13,901 nucleotides of DNA from Euryarchaeota archaeon UBA433 (GCA_002495535.1 DAFX01000072.1:1-13901), one strand, 5' to 3'. Positions 1-6,584 are shown, counted from the stretch's first letter. Made by a program: numbers and translations. The notes: generated from the sequence alone by a model not told the origin.

Positions 1-591
1 GCAGTCATCAAATCAACGGTTGTGCCCGGCACCACCGAACAATACCACGCTCGCTATCCTCACCTCAAGATCGCGTATTCCCCAGAATTTCTCGTAGAGC
101 GCCGTCGGATGGAGGATTTTGCCAATCAAGACCTTTTGGTGTGCGGCACACATCATGCTGATGTTGCAGAGCGAGTGTTTGAGCAGCATCGCCAAGCGGG
201 TGTTCTTCGGCGGGAAAATTTGTTTCACGTCACGCCTACACAAGCAGAACTGGTCAAGTACACAAAGAACACATTCTACGCCATAAAAGTCATTTTTGCC
301 AATCAAATGTACGACATTTGTCAAGCAATGGGCCAGGACTGGTACACCATCCGAGAGATGATCACAGCGGAACAAGCACAACCCATTGGCCCTTCTCATC
401 TGGACCCAATCTTTGGATTGAGTCGAGGTTTTGGTGGTAAGTGTTTGCCAAAAGATTCGCTCGCTCTTGGAGTCCTCGCGGCGGAACACGGGGTAAAGTA
501 CAACCTGTTTGATGCCATCCAAGAAGACAATGATGCCCTACGAGGGATCTTGACGGGAAAACCAAGTGACGTCGTCACCAACGATGATTGA
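1..591 (+). CDS. UDP-glucose/GDP-mannose dehydrogenase family protein, short type, 5'-truncated by window
   Basis: NAD-dependent oxidation of a UDP-sugar (typically UDP-glucose to UDP-glucuronate) in the cytoplasm, feeding surface polysaccharide synthesis. The reading frame is open from base 1, so the N-terminal Rossmann part lies outside the window. It starts with IKSTVVPGTT, the family's end-of-Rossmann motif, then has YSPEFLVERR and the central helical domain (AELVKYTKNTFYAIKV). The catalytic cysteine is in GFGGKCLPKD (Cys codon 442-444). Only about 46 residues follow this motif, so the usual C-terminal UDP-binding domain of about 100 residues is absent, and no remnant is seen in other frames because the next gene begins at once. 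Short dehydrogenases of this build are known in some phages, viruses and prokaryotes. The stop lies 11 bases before the next ATG, suggesting cotranscription with the GtrA-like gene. The exact sugar cannot be read from sequence. Confidence 0.88.
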   Translation, partial: AVIKSTVVPGTTEQYHARYPHLKIAYSPEFLVERRRMEDFANQDLLVCGTHHADVAERVFEQHRQAGVLRRENLFHVTPTQAELVKYTKNTFYAIKVIFANQMYDICQAMGQDWYTIREMITAEQAQPIGPSHLDPIFGLSRGFGGKCLPKDSLALGVLAAEHGVKYNLFDAIQEDNDALRGILTGKPSDVVTNDD

Positions 592-602
592 AGGGGCGTG
601 AA

Positions 603-1034
603 ATGTCGACCCCCACCCTTCAGGAAGTCTTGCCAAGAGGGACCCTCCAGCGTTTTGGAATCGCAGGAGGATTCAACACGTTTCTGTTTTGGATCATTTG
701 GGAAGTCTTGCGCATTTCACCAGTTTATACTGGAACAAACGAGACTCTTCTGTGGTCGCTATCTTGGCTTGGTTCAAGCGTTGCCGCCCACTTTGTTCAC
801 AGAGTGTTCACGTTTGATGGGCGAAGGAATGTCAAGAAAACGGTGCTTGGTGCAATTTCAGTTTATGCCGTTGGCATGATGGGGTCAACCCTCACCTTTG
901 ATGCGATGTTGGAGCTGCTTGATCATCTGCCTATCCGACTCTTGTTCTTGAGCAACATTGCGATTTGGGGTCTTTTCACATGGGCCAGCATGCGATGGTT
1001 GGTGTTCGGCTATTCGAAACTTGAAGAAGAATAA
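603..1034 (+). CDS. GtrA-like family membrane protein
   Basis: A 143-residue integral membrane protein of the GtrA-like family (PF04138), whose members work with polyprenyl-phosphate-linked sugars in surface glycosylation. Four hydrophobic helices can be picked out. The first starts at the family-typical RFGIAGGFNTFLFWIIW. The second ends at the signature AAHFVHRVFTF, matching the usual 'N-F-x-x-N-R-x-W-T-F' position. The last two are around VYAVGMMGSTLTF and LSNIAIWGLFTW. I chose ATG at 603, preceded by an AAGGGGCGTGA purine stretch. An in-frame TTG at 588 overlaps the upstream stop and would add five residues. It directly follows the UDP-sugar dehydrogenase, so a shared role in surface glycan assembly is likely. 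Its stop TAA is immediately adjacent to the stop of the opposing DUF2237 gene. Confidence 0.85.
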   Translation: MSTPTLQEVLPRGTLQRFGIAGGFNTFLFWIIWEVLRISPVYTGTNETLLWSLSWLGSSVAAHFVHRVFTFDGRRNVKKTVLGAISVYAVGMMGSTLTFDAMLELLDHLPIRLLFLSNIAIWGLFTWASMRWLVFGYSKLEEE

Positions 1035-1397
1035 TCACACTGCGTGTGTTTCCATCAACGACAAAGGTACGACTTCGAGCGCCGCTTCATGGGTGGATTC
1101 AAGATCCAAAGGGCATGCTGAACCTTCGTTGACGGCGGCAAGCCATGTCCTAGCACAAACACACCAGGAATCACCTGGTTTCAACCCGGGAAAACCATGC
1201 TGTGGAGCGGGCGTAATGAGATCATTGCCCTTCGAGCGAGCGAACTCAAGGAACGCCTCAGTAACCACACAGCACACGGTATGGGAGCCACGATCTGATG
1301 CGTCAGTGTTGCATTTTCCATCTCGATACCAACCGGTCATGGGGTCGCATGAACATTCGTCGAGCGGCTGGCCGAGCACATTACGGCTTGGGAACAT
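1035..1397 (-). CDS. DUF2237 family protein
   Basis: About 120 residues, matching the usual length of the DUF2237 family (PF09996), small conserved cytoplasmic proteins of unknown function found in bacteria and archaea. Recognisable family blocks in order: NVLGQPLDECSCDPMTGWYR near the N-terminus, HTVCCVVTEAFLEFARSKGN, a GFPGLKPGDSWCVCA core, then LESTHEAALEVV near the end. The conserved cysteines (CSCDP, HTVC, WCVC) suggest metal binding or redox use; that is inference. I chose ATG at 1397 because homologues begin just before NVLG. An upstream in-frame ATG at 1469 would add 24 residues that do not resemble the family. Neither start has a clear Shine-Dalgarno. It is transcribed against gtrA, with the two stop codons touching. 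Confidence 0.85.
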   Translation of the reverse strand: MFPSRNVLGQPLDECSCDPMTGWYRDGKCNTDASDRGSHTVCCVVTEAFLEFARSKGNDLITPAPQHGFPGLKPGDSWCVCARTWLAAVNEGSACPLDLESTHEAALEVVPLSLMETHAV

Positions 1398-1521
1398 GGA
1401 GGGGGACGGATGGCCGATGCTCAAGAAGCCTTGTCCGATTTGCCTTTGATGCCCGAAAAACACCAGCATAGTGGAAAATGACGGCGTTGGGTTCTAAGGT
1501 GAGGTCAAACACCGAAGGGTC
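1398..1521. other. Divergent intergenic region between DUF2237 and terB-like genes
   Basis: If the DUF2237 gene starts at 1397, this 124-base spacer must carry both divergent promoters. I see no convincing archaeal TATA box in it. A purine-rich GAAGGGT just before the ATG at 1522 may serve as a ribosome binding site. TTCTAAGGTGAG (1492-1503) resembles TCTAAGGCGG at 5621-5630 upstream of gcvH and TCTAAGCTGG at 5171-5180, but the match is too short to call a site. Confidence 0.3.
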
Positions 1522-1953
1522 ATGCTCCCCGATACTGTTCACAAGCTGCCTCGTGAAGAACGCTACGCCTACGCCCGTTTGCTCGCCTTTATGGCTCGGG
1601 TCGACAATGAACTAACGGTTGATGAAATGGCCATGTTCGAACAACGACTTGGAACTGCGTTGCTTTCGCCAAAACAGCGTGAAATGATTCGCAATGCCCT
1701 CAAAACCCCTCCAACCTTGGAAGCCTGCCTCGAAGGGTTAGGCCCGGAGGCTGGACGTCTTGCGCTCCGAGATGCAACCCTCATGGCCGCTGCTGATGGA
1801 ACGGTTGATGATGATGAACGGGACGTGCTCCAGACTATTGCCGAGCACCTCGGATTGGCTGAAAACGCTGTGGAAGAACTCCTTGATTGGACAGTTAAGG
1901 GCGCAATGTGGATGCAGGAAGGATTTGACCTTCTCAACTCGCTTTCGGAGTGA
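1522..1953 (+). CDS. TerB-like domain protein (first of tandem pair)
   Basis: A 143-residue soluble, acidic, all-helical protein with a TerB-like fold (tellurite-resistance TerB/DjlA N-terminal superfamily). The two internal half-repeats are visible: RLLAFMARVDNELTVDE near residues 19-36 and TLMAAADGTVDDDERDVLQ near residues 86-105. The second carries the typical A-D-G...D-x-x-E metal-binding-like acidic motif. In the first half this motif is degenerate (A-R-V-D-N). TerB domains bind divalent cations and are linked to chemical-stress and phage-defence contexts; the function here is unknown. ATG at 1522 is preceded by GAAGGGT. The gene is followed after 6 bases by a paralogue of the same length and layout and then by a DNA methyltransferase, so all three are probably one transcript. 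Confidence 0.78.
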   Translation: MLPDTVHKLPREERYAYARLLAFMARVDNELTVDEMAMFEQRLGTALLSPKQREMIRNALKTPPTLEACLEGLGPEAGRLALRDATLMAAADGTVDDDERDVLQTIAEHLGLAENAVEELLDWTVKGAMWMQEGFDLLNSLSE

Positions 1954-1959
1954 TGGCAA

Positions 1960-2385
1960 GTGTACGTCGACCTCACGGTTGATTTCACTCCAGATGAGGC
2001 AAAGGGCTACGCCCAGATCATGATTGTCGTCGCATCTGCAGATGGTGCGCTGGTCAAAGAGGAATTGGCGATGATTGAGGGGCTCATGGGTCGCTCAATG
2101 ATGCACCCGGAAATGAGAGTTGACTTGCGCAACATGCTCGAGAAACCTCCCAAGTTGCAGATGGTGATGGACCGTCTGACTCCGATTGTCCTCAAAATAG
2201 CTCTTCGAGATGCCATTCTCGTTGCCGCTGTGGATGGAGAATACGATGCGGAAGAAATCAAAATCATCAAACAAATTGCAAAGGCTGCTAAAGTGAAGAA
2301 ACGGGAACTGTCTGAACTTTTCGAGTGGGTAAAGGCTGGATGGGAATGGCATAAGTTAAGTTTCGGCCATCTTGATTTAGTTTGA
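1960..2385 (+). CDS. TerB-like domain protein (second of tandem pair)
   Basis: A 141-residue paralogue of the preceding gene, colinear throughout: both have PP-x-L before the mid-helix and LRDA before the second acidic motif. Here both half-repeats keep the acidic signature, VASADGALVKEELAMIE near the N-terminus and VAAVDGEYDAEEIKIIKQIA in the second half, so this copy looks like the more canonical TerB-like metal-binding fold. The C-terminus (LFEWVKAGWEW) mirrors LLDWTVKGAMW of the first copy. The start is GTG at 1960, 6 bases after the upstream stop, implying translational coupling. The pair probably arose by tandem duplication and may form a heterodimer (inference). The following methyltransferase begins 77 bases downstream at the preferred ATG. 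Confidence 0.78.
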   Translation: MYVDLTVDFTPDEAKGYAQIMIVVASADGALVKEELAMIEGLMGRSMMHPEMRVDLRNMLEKPPKLQMVMDRLTPIVLKIALRDAILVAAVDGEYDAEEIKIIKQIAKAAKVKKRELSELFEWVKAGWEWHKLSFGHLDLV

Positions 2386-2402
2386 TTTTCGCGGTTTTGA
2401 AG

Positions 2403-2417
2403 CCCTTCCGGGAAGGG
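2403..2417 (+). repeat. Short inverted repeat / hairpin between terB2 and methyltransferase
   Basis: CCCTTCC-G-GGAAGGG is a perfect 7-base inverted repeat with one central base (about 6 bp stem with a 3-base loop in RNA). It lies between the terB2 stop and the preferred methyltransferase ATG at 2463. No T-run follows, so it is not an obvious terminator. It could be an operator or an mRNA structure that sets methyltransferase expression. Confidence 0.4.
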
Positions 2418-2462
2418 TCACATTCAAACCAATCGGACCAACCGGCTAGGTTGGGTGGGGTT

Positions 2463-4457
2463 ATGCAAAGCGGAGTCAGCGGCTGGTATGCGCGATTAGA
2501 TCGATGCCTTGAACATCGTCCAGAACAAATCGAAATCTGGCTTCAAGCATGGGAGCAATCCCTGCGCGCCCACCAACCCATTGCGGCCTTACTCCCAGAA
2601 GATTGGCCAACACTCCCTGCGAATTTACTGACCGACCCCGGCCATGTCCTTGATCACCTGCTCGCACGCCATGATGCTGAAACCGATGGAAGGTCCCCTC
2701 GTGGAGCCCATCCAACGCCCCCTCGTTTGGCCGATGCAGTGATTGCATCAGAATTGCTCGAAAGCCTGACTCGGCCGAAAACTCCAGTGAAATCATCGTC
2801 CATGCACCTCAGCAACCTGCCTCCTGGTTTCCGACAACACATCGAGAAACTCAATCTTCCTCAGCACAGTCAGGAGACTGAAATCGATGACGAAATCGAA
2901 CTCAAGCGAGTGGCAGAAGGGCGCCGCACACTGAGCGGAATCTCGTTGCCGATCGCAGACACGTCCTGCGGCGGTGGAATTTTCCACGCTCGTTTGATTC
3001 GACGGCATTCTGAAAACCATGAAGACAGCACCGATGAGCGTAGAATCAAAGACACGCGCCTTCTTCTTTCATCGTTCCAGTTGCTCGACGTCGACGAACT
3101 CGTCGTCGCTTCAACTCGCCGTCGCTTGCTGCTTGAATGCATCCGATTTGGCTTGGTGAGTTTGAAAACCGAAAAGCCCGGTTGTTTATCTCGCAAAGAA
3201 GCTGAGCAATTGCTTGAACTGGCTGTTCAACAAGGCGATACCCTTCAGGGAGAGTGGCCTTGGGAAGTTGAGCCTCAACTCGTCGTCACCAACCCACCAT
3301 GGTTGCGCATCAAAGATCGATTCAGAGGAATGGAAGAGGGAAGCAAATTACGAAGGGAACTTGGTGAACATCTAAGAGCCCTTACTGACAACGGTAAACC
3401 TCGTTTCTCCACCATGAGAGGCAACGTGAACCTCTACCGCTTGTTCATTGAGCGAAGTTTGCAAATCTTGGAAAAGGGAGGGCGCCTCCGTCTCATCGCT
3501 CCCGACAGTATTCTGAGGGAGCAGTCCTCTCATCCTCTGCGCACATTGTTGGTGCATGAGCACGGATGGTCAGATATTTGGGCCATCGAAGAAGCAAACC
3601 ACTTGTTCCCAGGTATGACACAAGGCGTGGCTGTTCTTGGAATCACCGCAAAGACATCCGCAAAAGAACTCTTGATGCACGGCCCAATCAGCAGAGCAGA
3701 TTTACGCCGAGATCAGCACGGACTGTCGAACCGAGTGCCATCGTTCAAGATGGCAAAGGAACGCTGGGTTACTTGGGCCAAGGATACTTGGGCCATTCCT
3801 CGACTCCCTAGAGATCGAGTCGAACGAAAGCAAACCCTTGCCGTCTTGGATCGTTTAGCCCTCCTCCCGCGTCTTGGAGATGAGCAACACGCCTTCGCCA
3901 CCAACGGGCATACCGTACGAGTTCGTGTCGGTGAAATCGATCAAACGGCTCACTCGAAGAGCATCGAAACATGGGTCAAGGGGCGCACTTCGCGCCCATT
4001 CATTCGCGGAGTGCATTTTTCTGAAGATGAAAATGGAGAGGTGTTCGTTCGCCATCCTGCGTTCAGAACGGACATTCCATCGCGAGCCAATGAACGACAA
4101 CTCGCCATGTGGTGCGGTGCTGCTGAACCAAAGTTTGGCCCTCGCCTTGCCTGTCAGGCCATCGTTAACGCTCATCAGGAACGCCGCCTTCGCTGGGCCG
4201 TGATTCCTGCTGGTTGCGTGCTTGGAAACAGCGTCAACCACATTGAACTCCATGGAGACATTCAGGAACGGTTAATCTCTGCACACGGATCACTGGAAAA
4301 AGCACTTCAGTGGATGTGCACGCATCTTAACGATGACGATCTGGACGAGTGGGCACGAGCTTGGTCTGCCAACAACAACGTCAACAATTACGAATTGGAA
4401 ATGTTGCCACTTGATGTGGACGGTGAAATTCCGGAATTGGCACCCCTTGTTCGATAA
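2463..4457 (+). CDS. N6-adenine DNA methyltransferase, Eco57I/TaqI-like, orphan
   Basis: A 664-residue class I SAM-dependent N6-adenine DNA methyltransferase. Visible motifs: TPPRLADAV near residue 84 (motif X-like 'TP..la..v'), DTSCGGGIF at 166-174 (motif I, SAM binding, for the usual D-P-A-C-G-S-G), and NPPW at 277-280 (motif IV catalytic, preceded by LVVT). Then come GNVNLYRLFIERSL and GGRLRLIAPDSIL, typical of the Eco57I-like catalytic core. A TaqI-like target-recognition half follows, with ETWVKGRTSRPFIRG and a final NNYELEMLPL. No PD-(D/E)xK nuclease is visible in the N-terminal 80 residues and no restriction gene is adjacent, so it looks like an orphan methylase. I chose ATG at 2463, preceded by GGGTGGGG. 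A TTG at 2382 overlapping the terB2 stop would add 27 residues. An unusual stretch of about 75 residues separates motif X from motif I. Confidence 0.85.
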   Translation: MQSGVSGWYARLDRCLEHRPEQIEIWLQAWEQSLRAHQPIAALLPEDWPTLPANLLTDPGHVLDHLLARHDAETDGRSPRGAHPTPPRLADAVIASELLESLTRPKTPVKSSSMHLSNLPPGFRQHIEKLNLPQHSQETEIDDEIELKRVAEGRRTLSGISLPIADTSCGGGIFHARLIRRHSENHEDSTDERRIKDTRLLLSSFQLLDVDELVVASTRRRLLLECIRFGLVSLKTEKPGCLSRKEAEQLLELAVQQGDTLQGEWPWEVEPQLVVTNPPWLRIKDRFRGMEEGSKLRRELGEHLRALTDNGKPRFSTMRGNVNLYRLFIERSLQILEKGGRLRLIAPDSILREQSSHPLRTLLVHEHGWSDIWAIEEANHLFPGMTQGVAVLGITAKTSAKELLMHGPISRADLRRDQHGLSNRVPSFKMAKERWVTWAKDTWAIPRLPRDRVERKQTLAVLDRLALLPRLGDEQHAFATNGHTVRVRVGEIDQTAHSKSIETWVKGRTSRPFIRGVHFSEDENGEVFVRHPAFRTDIPSRANERQLAMWCGAAEPKFGPRLACQAIVNAHQERRLRWAVIPAGCVLGNSVNHIELHGDIQERLISAHGSLEKALQWMCTHLNDDDLDEWARAWSANNNVNNYELEMLPLDVDGEIPELAPLVR

Positions 4458-4476
4458 TCCGTCAAATTCTAGCGAC

Positions 4477-4482
4477 TTTTTT
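4477..4482 (+). terminator. Candidate archaeal oligo-T terminator after methyltransferase
   Basis: A run of six T on the coding strand 20 bases after the methyltransferase stop. Oligo-T without a hairpin is the usual termination signal for archaeal RNA polymerase. It is placed before the THEP1 promoter, which fits, but it is short. Confidence 0.35.
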
Positions 4483-4525
4483 CCGGTTATCTAAGCGCAC
4501 GATGCGCAGAACATGAGGAAAATGG

Positions 4526-4533
4526 TTTATCTA
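4526..4533 (+). promoter_or_regulatory. Candidate TATA box for the THEP1-like gene
   Basis: TTTATCTA in an otherwise mixed-composition spacer, preceded by the purine-rich GGAAAATGG that could be a BRE. Transcription would start near 4552-4556, giving a leader of about 25 bases carrying AGGTGA (4570-4575), a good Shine-Dalgarno four bases before the GTG start. Confidence 0.45.
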
Positions 4534-4579
4534 TGATAAGCCACTGGATGGACCGTTAGGGTTTAGCCTAGGTGAGATT

Positions 4580-5161
4580 GTGGGTATTCATCCAAAGATT
4601 GGTATCACCGGGCTTCCACGTAGTGGGAAATCTGCTGTGATGGAAAAAGTTCTCGAAATGCTTGTTGACGAGCGCAAGCGAGAGATCCAAATGAGAGGAA
4701 GCCTGAGCGACGCACCAATCATCGGTGGGATGCAAACCGTACCAATCCTCGACGGAAGCGAGCGCCTCGGCTACAAAGTCGTCGACATCGTTACCAAAGA
4801 AGAAGCAATTATGGCTCACAAGAGCATTGATTCTCGTTTGAGGGTCTTAGGGTATGGCATTGATATCGAGGCTCTTGAGAAAGTAGCAATCCCTGCCATC
4901 GAATACGCACGGGATGAGTGTGAAGTCCTCGTGATTGATGAGATTGGGAAATTTGCCGTTGAAAGCGAGGCGTTCGTCAACGTAGTTCGAAGCGCCCTCG
5001 AAATCGATAAGCCAACCTTGCTGACCCTTCACAAAAAGAGTCGTCACCCACTTTTGCAAGACATCCGCCGCCGAGACGATGGACGAATTCTCGAGGTCAC
5101 TCCCGTCAACCGGGCTTTGCTCCCATACAAAATTCACAAACTGATGCGCGAAACATACTGA
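4580..5161 (+). CDS. THEP1-like P-loop nucleoside triphosphatase
   Basis: A 193-residue P-loop NTPase of the NTPase_1/THEP1 family (PF03266), cytoplasmic enzymes that hydrolyse NTPs; their physiological role is poorly known. Walker A is GLPRSGKS at residues 11-18. Family-typical RLGYKVVDI follows about 50 residues later. The Walker B block is VLVIDEIGKF with D120-E121-I-G-K, the exact THEP1 signature. The C-terminal TPVNRALLP matches the usual 'V-x-x-x-N-R' segment. Length agrees with the family (about 180-190). GTG at 4580 is chosen because AGGTGA lies four bases upstream. The gene has its own TATA candidate and follows a T-run, so it starts a new transcript that may continue into the small membrane protein 67 bases downstream. 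Confidence 0.9.
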   Translation: MGIHPKIGITGLPRSGKSAVMEKVLEMLVDERKREIQMRGSLSDAPIIGGMQTVPILDGSERLGYKVVDIVTKEEAIMAHKSIDSRLRVLGYGIDIEALEKVAIPAIEYARDECEVLVIDEIGKFAVESEAFVNVVRSALEIDKPTLLTLHKKSRHPLLQDIRRRDDGRILEVTPVNRALLPYKIHKLMRETY

Positions 5162-5228
5162 TGTTTCCGCTCTAAGCTGGTACTTCTTCGCCGCTGGTTT
5201 CATCCGTAGTCTGCTCGTGGCGTTGATT

Positions 5229-5570
5229 ATGGCCAATCCATCTGATGCTGCAACTCGGTTGCTGACTGGAACTGGCCTCGGCGTGTTGCTCGTCGCCGGA
5301 CTCGGTTTCATTGAGGGGCGCTCGAGCATTGATGAGCTGGGTGTAGGATGGGCATTGGTCTTGATCGGATTGATGTTCATCGGCTTGGGCAAAACTTTGG
5401 GCAACGGTACGGGCCCGCTTTCCGGAGCGTTTCCTGACGAAACGACAGAAGAACTTGCCACACGCGTGCGCAACGATGTCAACGAGTCGGTCAAGGCCGC
5501 AAGCGTGGGCTCTGCATGGGCGGAACTGGAAGCAAATGTCCTCGAACAGGAATTATCCGAGCAAGAATAA
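5229..5570 (+). CDS. Small two-TM membrane protein of unknown function
   Basis: A 113-residue protein I do not recognise. Two hydrophobic segments are visible, GTGLGVLLVAGLGFI (about residues 14-28) and WALVLIGLMFIGLG (about 41-54), joined by a short acidic turn. An acidic, Ala- and Glu-rich C-terminal tail of about 55 residues follows, predicted helical, containing ETTEELATRVRNDVNESV and ending in EQELSEQE. The tail is likely cytosolic and could mediate coiled-coil contacts (inference). ATG at 5229 is preferred; an in-frame GTG at 5217 would add four residues, and neither has a strong ribosome binding site. It sits between THEP1 and gcvH on the same strand. A 215-residue open frame on the opposite strand here is a shadow: its translation is low-complexity Ser/Pro-rich. 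Confidence 0.65.
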   Translation: MANPSDAATRLLTGTGLGVLLVAGLGFIEGRSSIDELGVGWALVLIGLMFIGLGKTLGNGTGPLSGAFPDETTEELATRVRNDVNESVKAASVGSAWAELEANVLEQELSEQE

Positions 5571-5658
5571 GTTGGAATCTTAGCGTTCGATTTTGCAAAG
5601 AGGGCGAGGCGGTGCCTTCATCTAAGGCGGGCGCTTCGTTGCCAACGGGTCGAAGGCA

Positions 5659-6042
5659 ATGAGTCAAATTCCTGAAGAACTGTACTACACGAAAGAACAC
5701 GAATGGATGCGCGTTGAAGGTGATGAAATCGTTATCGGAATCACCGATCACGCACAAGATGCGCTCACCGATATTGTCTACATTGAACTGCCTGGAGAAG
5801 GTGACGTTTTGGAAGACATGGGTGAATTTGCAATCGTAGAATCTGTGAAGTCGGCCTCGCCTATTTTTGCACCTCTTGCTGGCACCGTTACTGCGGTAAA
5901 CGAAGCGCTTGAAGATACCCCTGAATTGATGAACAGCGACCCATACGGCGAAGGCTGGATCGTTCGGATGAAACTCGATGCCCCAGAAGCCATCAGTAGT
6001 TTGATGAGCGCTGCTGATTACAAGGCTGAAATCGGCGAGTGA
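5659..6042 (+). CDS. gcvH: Glycine cleavage system H protein
   Basis: A 127-residue lipoyl carrier of the glycine cleavage complex. It shuttles the aminomethyl group from the P-protein decarboxylase to the T protein and is reoxidised by lipoamide dehydrogenase, in the cytoplasm. The N-terminus YYTKEHEWMR is the hallmark of H proteins. The lipoylation site is K64 in FAIVESVKSASPIFAP. The half-site NSDPYGEGWIVRMKL and the C-terminal LMSAADYKAEIGE complete the fold at normal family length. H proteins can also serve as a lipoate donor for other complexes. No gcvT, gcvP or lipoate ligase gene is present in the window, so partners must be elsewhere. Its stop overlaps the GTG start of the RNase HI gene (GTGA), implying translational coupling. 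ATG at 5659 follows TCGAAGGCA, a weak ribosome binding site. Confidence 0.95.
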   Translation: MSQIPEELYYTKEHEWMRVEGDEIVIGITDHAQDALTDIVYIELPGEGDVLEDMGEFAIVESVKSASPIFAPLAGTVTAVNEALEDTPELMNSDPYGEGWIVRMKLDAPEAISSLMSAADYKAEIGE

Positions 6043-6584
6043 ATCTCTTGAGCAACGAGCCGTGGACCATTTACGTCGACGGTTCATGCTTGGGCAACCA
6101 AAATGTCGATGCAGACACACCCGCAGCTTGGGCCGTGGTTGTTGTCACTGGCGACACGGGCCTTGGACGTGGAAGCGGTGAACTCGTGGAAGAATTTGCT
6201 GGCCACGTTGTGACCAATGCCGAGGAAGAAAATTTCATTGGAGCAGAAGTCGGCTCAAACAATACTGCTGAATTGACCGCTATTGCTGAGGCGCTGAGGT
6301 GGTTGTTGACGGAAGGCGGCGGTGATTCCGCCGTGATCCGAGCCGATTCTCAATACGCCGGCAACCTCGCTTCTGGTGCTTGGAAAGCTAAAGCAAACCG
6401 GGCATTGGTCGCCCACGTACAGGAACTTTGGGTCACTGTAAGTGCTCTTCGCCCGCTCTCTTGGGAGCATGTAAGGGCGCACCGCGGGCACAGATGGAAT
6501 GAACGAGCAGACCACCTCGCACTCCGAAAGGCACAGAATGAGAACCCTGCGCCACTTTCGTTTTGGAAACCTGGCCAACGATGA
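6039..6584 (+). CDS. rnhA: RNase H type I family ribonuclease
   Basis: A 181-residue RNase H-fold nuclease that cleaves the RNA strand of RNA-DNA hybrids. The four catalytic carboxylates are present: D14 in IYVDGSCLGN, E78 in SNNTAELTAI, D103 in IRADSQYAGN and D158 in WNERADHLA. The His flexible-loop motif HRGHRWNERAD matches the bacterial 'GHxGHxxNExxD' form. The spacing D14 to E78 is about 26 residues longer than in E. coli RNase HI, owing to an acidic insert between beta strands (LVEEFAGHVVTNAEEENFI). The start GTG at 6039 overlaps the gcvH stop by four bases; a TTG at 6048 is an alternative. Its stop touches the stop of the opposing galU-like gene inside the palindrome TGATCA. Type I RNase H is less usual than type II in archaea but occurs. 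Confidence 0.88.
   Translation: MNLLSNEPWTIYVDGSCLGNQNVDADTPAAWAVVVVTGDTGLGRGSGELVEEFAGHVVTNAEEENFIGAEVGSNNTAELTAIAEALRWLLTEGGGDSAVIRADSQYAGNLASGAWKAKANRALVAHVQELWVTVSALRPLSWEHVRAHRGHRWNERADHLALRKAQNENPAPLSFWKPGQR

Noticed and set aside
958..1449. Plus-strand open frame of 163 residues opposite DUF2237
   Set aside because: The minus-strand frame has strong DUF2237 blocks and conserved cysteines; the plus frame has no recognisable content and overlaps gtrA.
4847..5494. Minus-strand open frame of 215 residues opposite THEP1 and the small membrane protein
   Set aside because: Low-complexity Ser/Pro/Val-rich translation with no family likeness; it covers two plus-strand genes with clear features and is a shadow.
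5491..6120. Minus-strand open frame of 209 residues opposite gcvH
   Set aside because: It lies antisense to a certain gcvH and the start of RNase HI; its translation (Phe/His/Cys-rich) is typical of a shadow frame.
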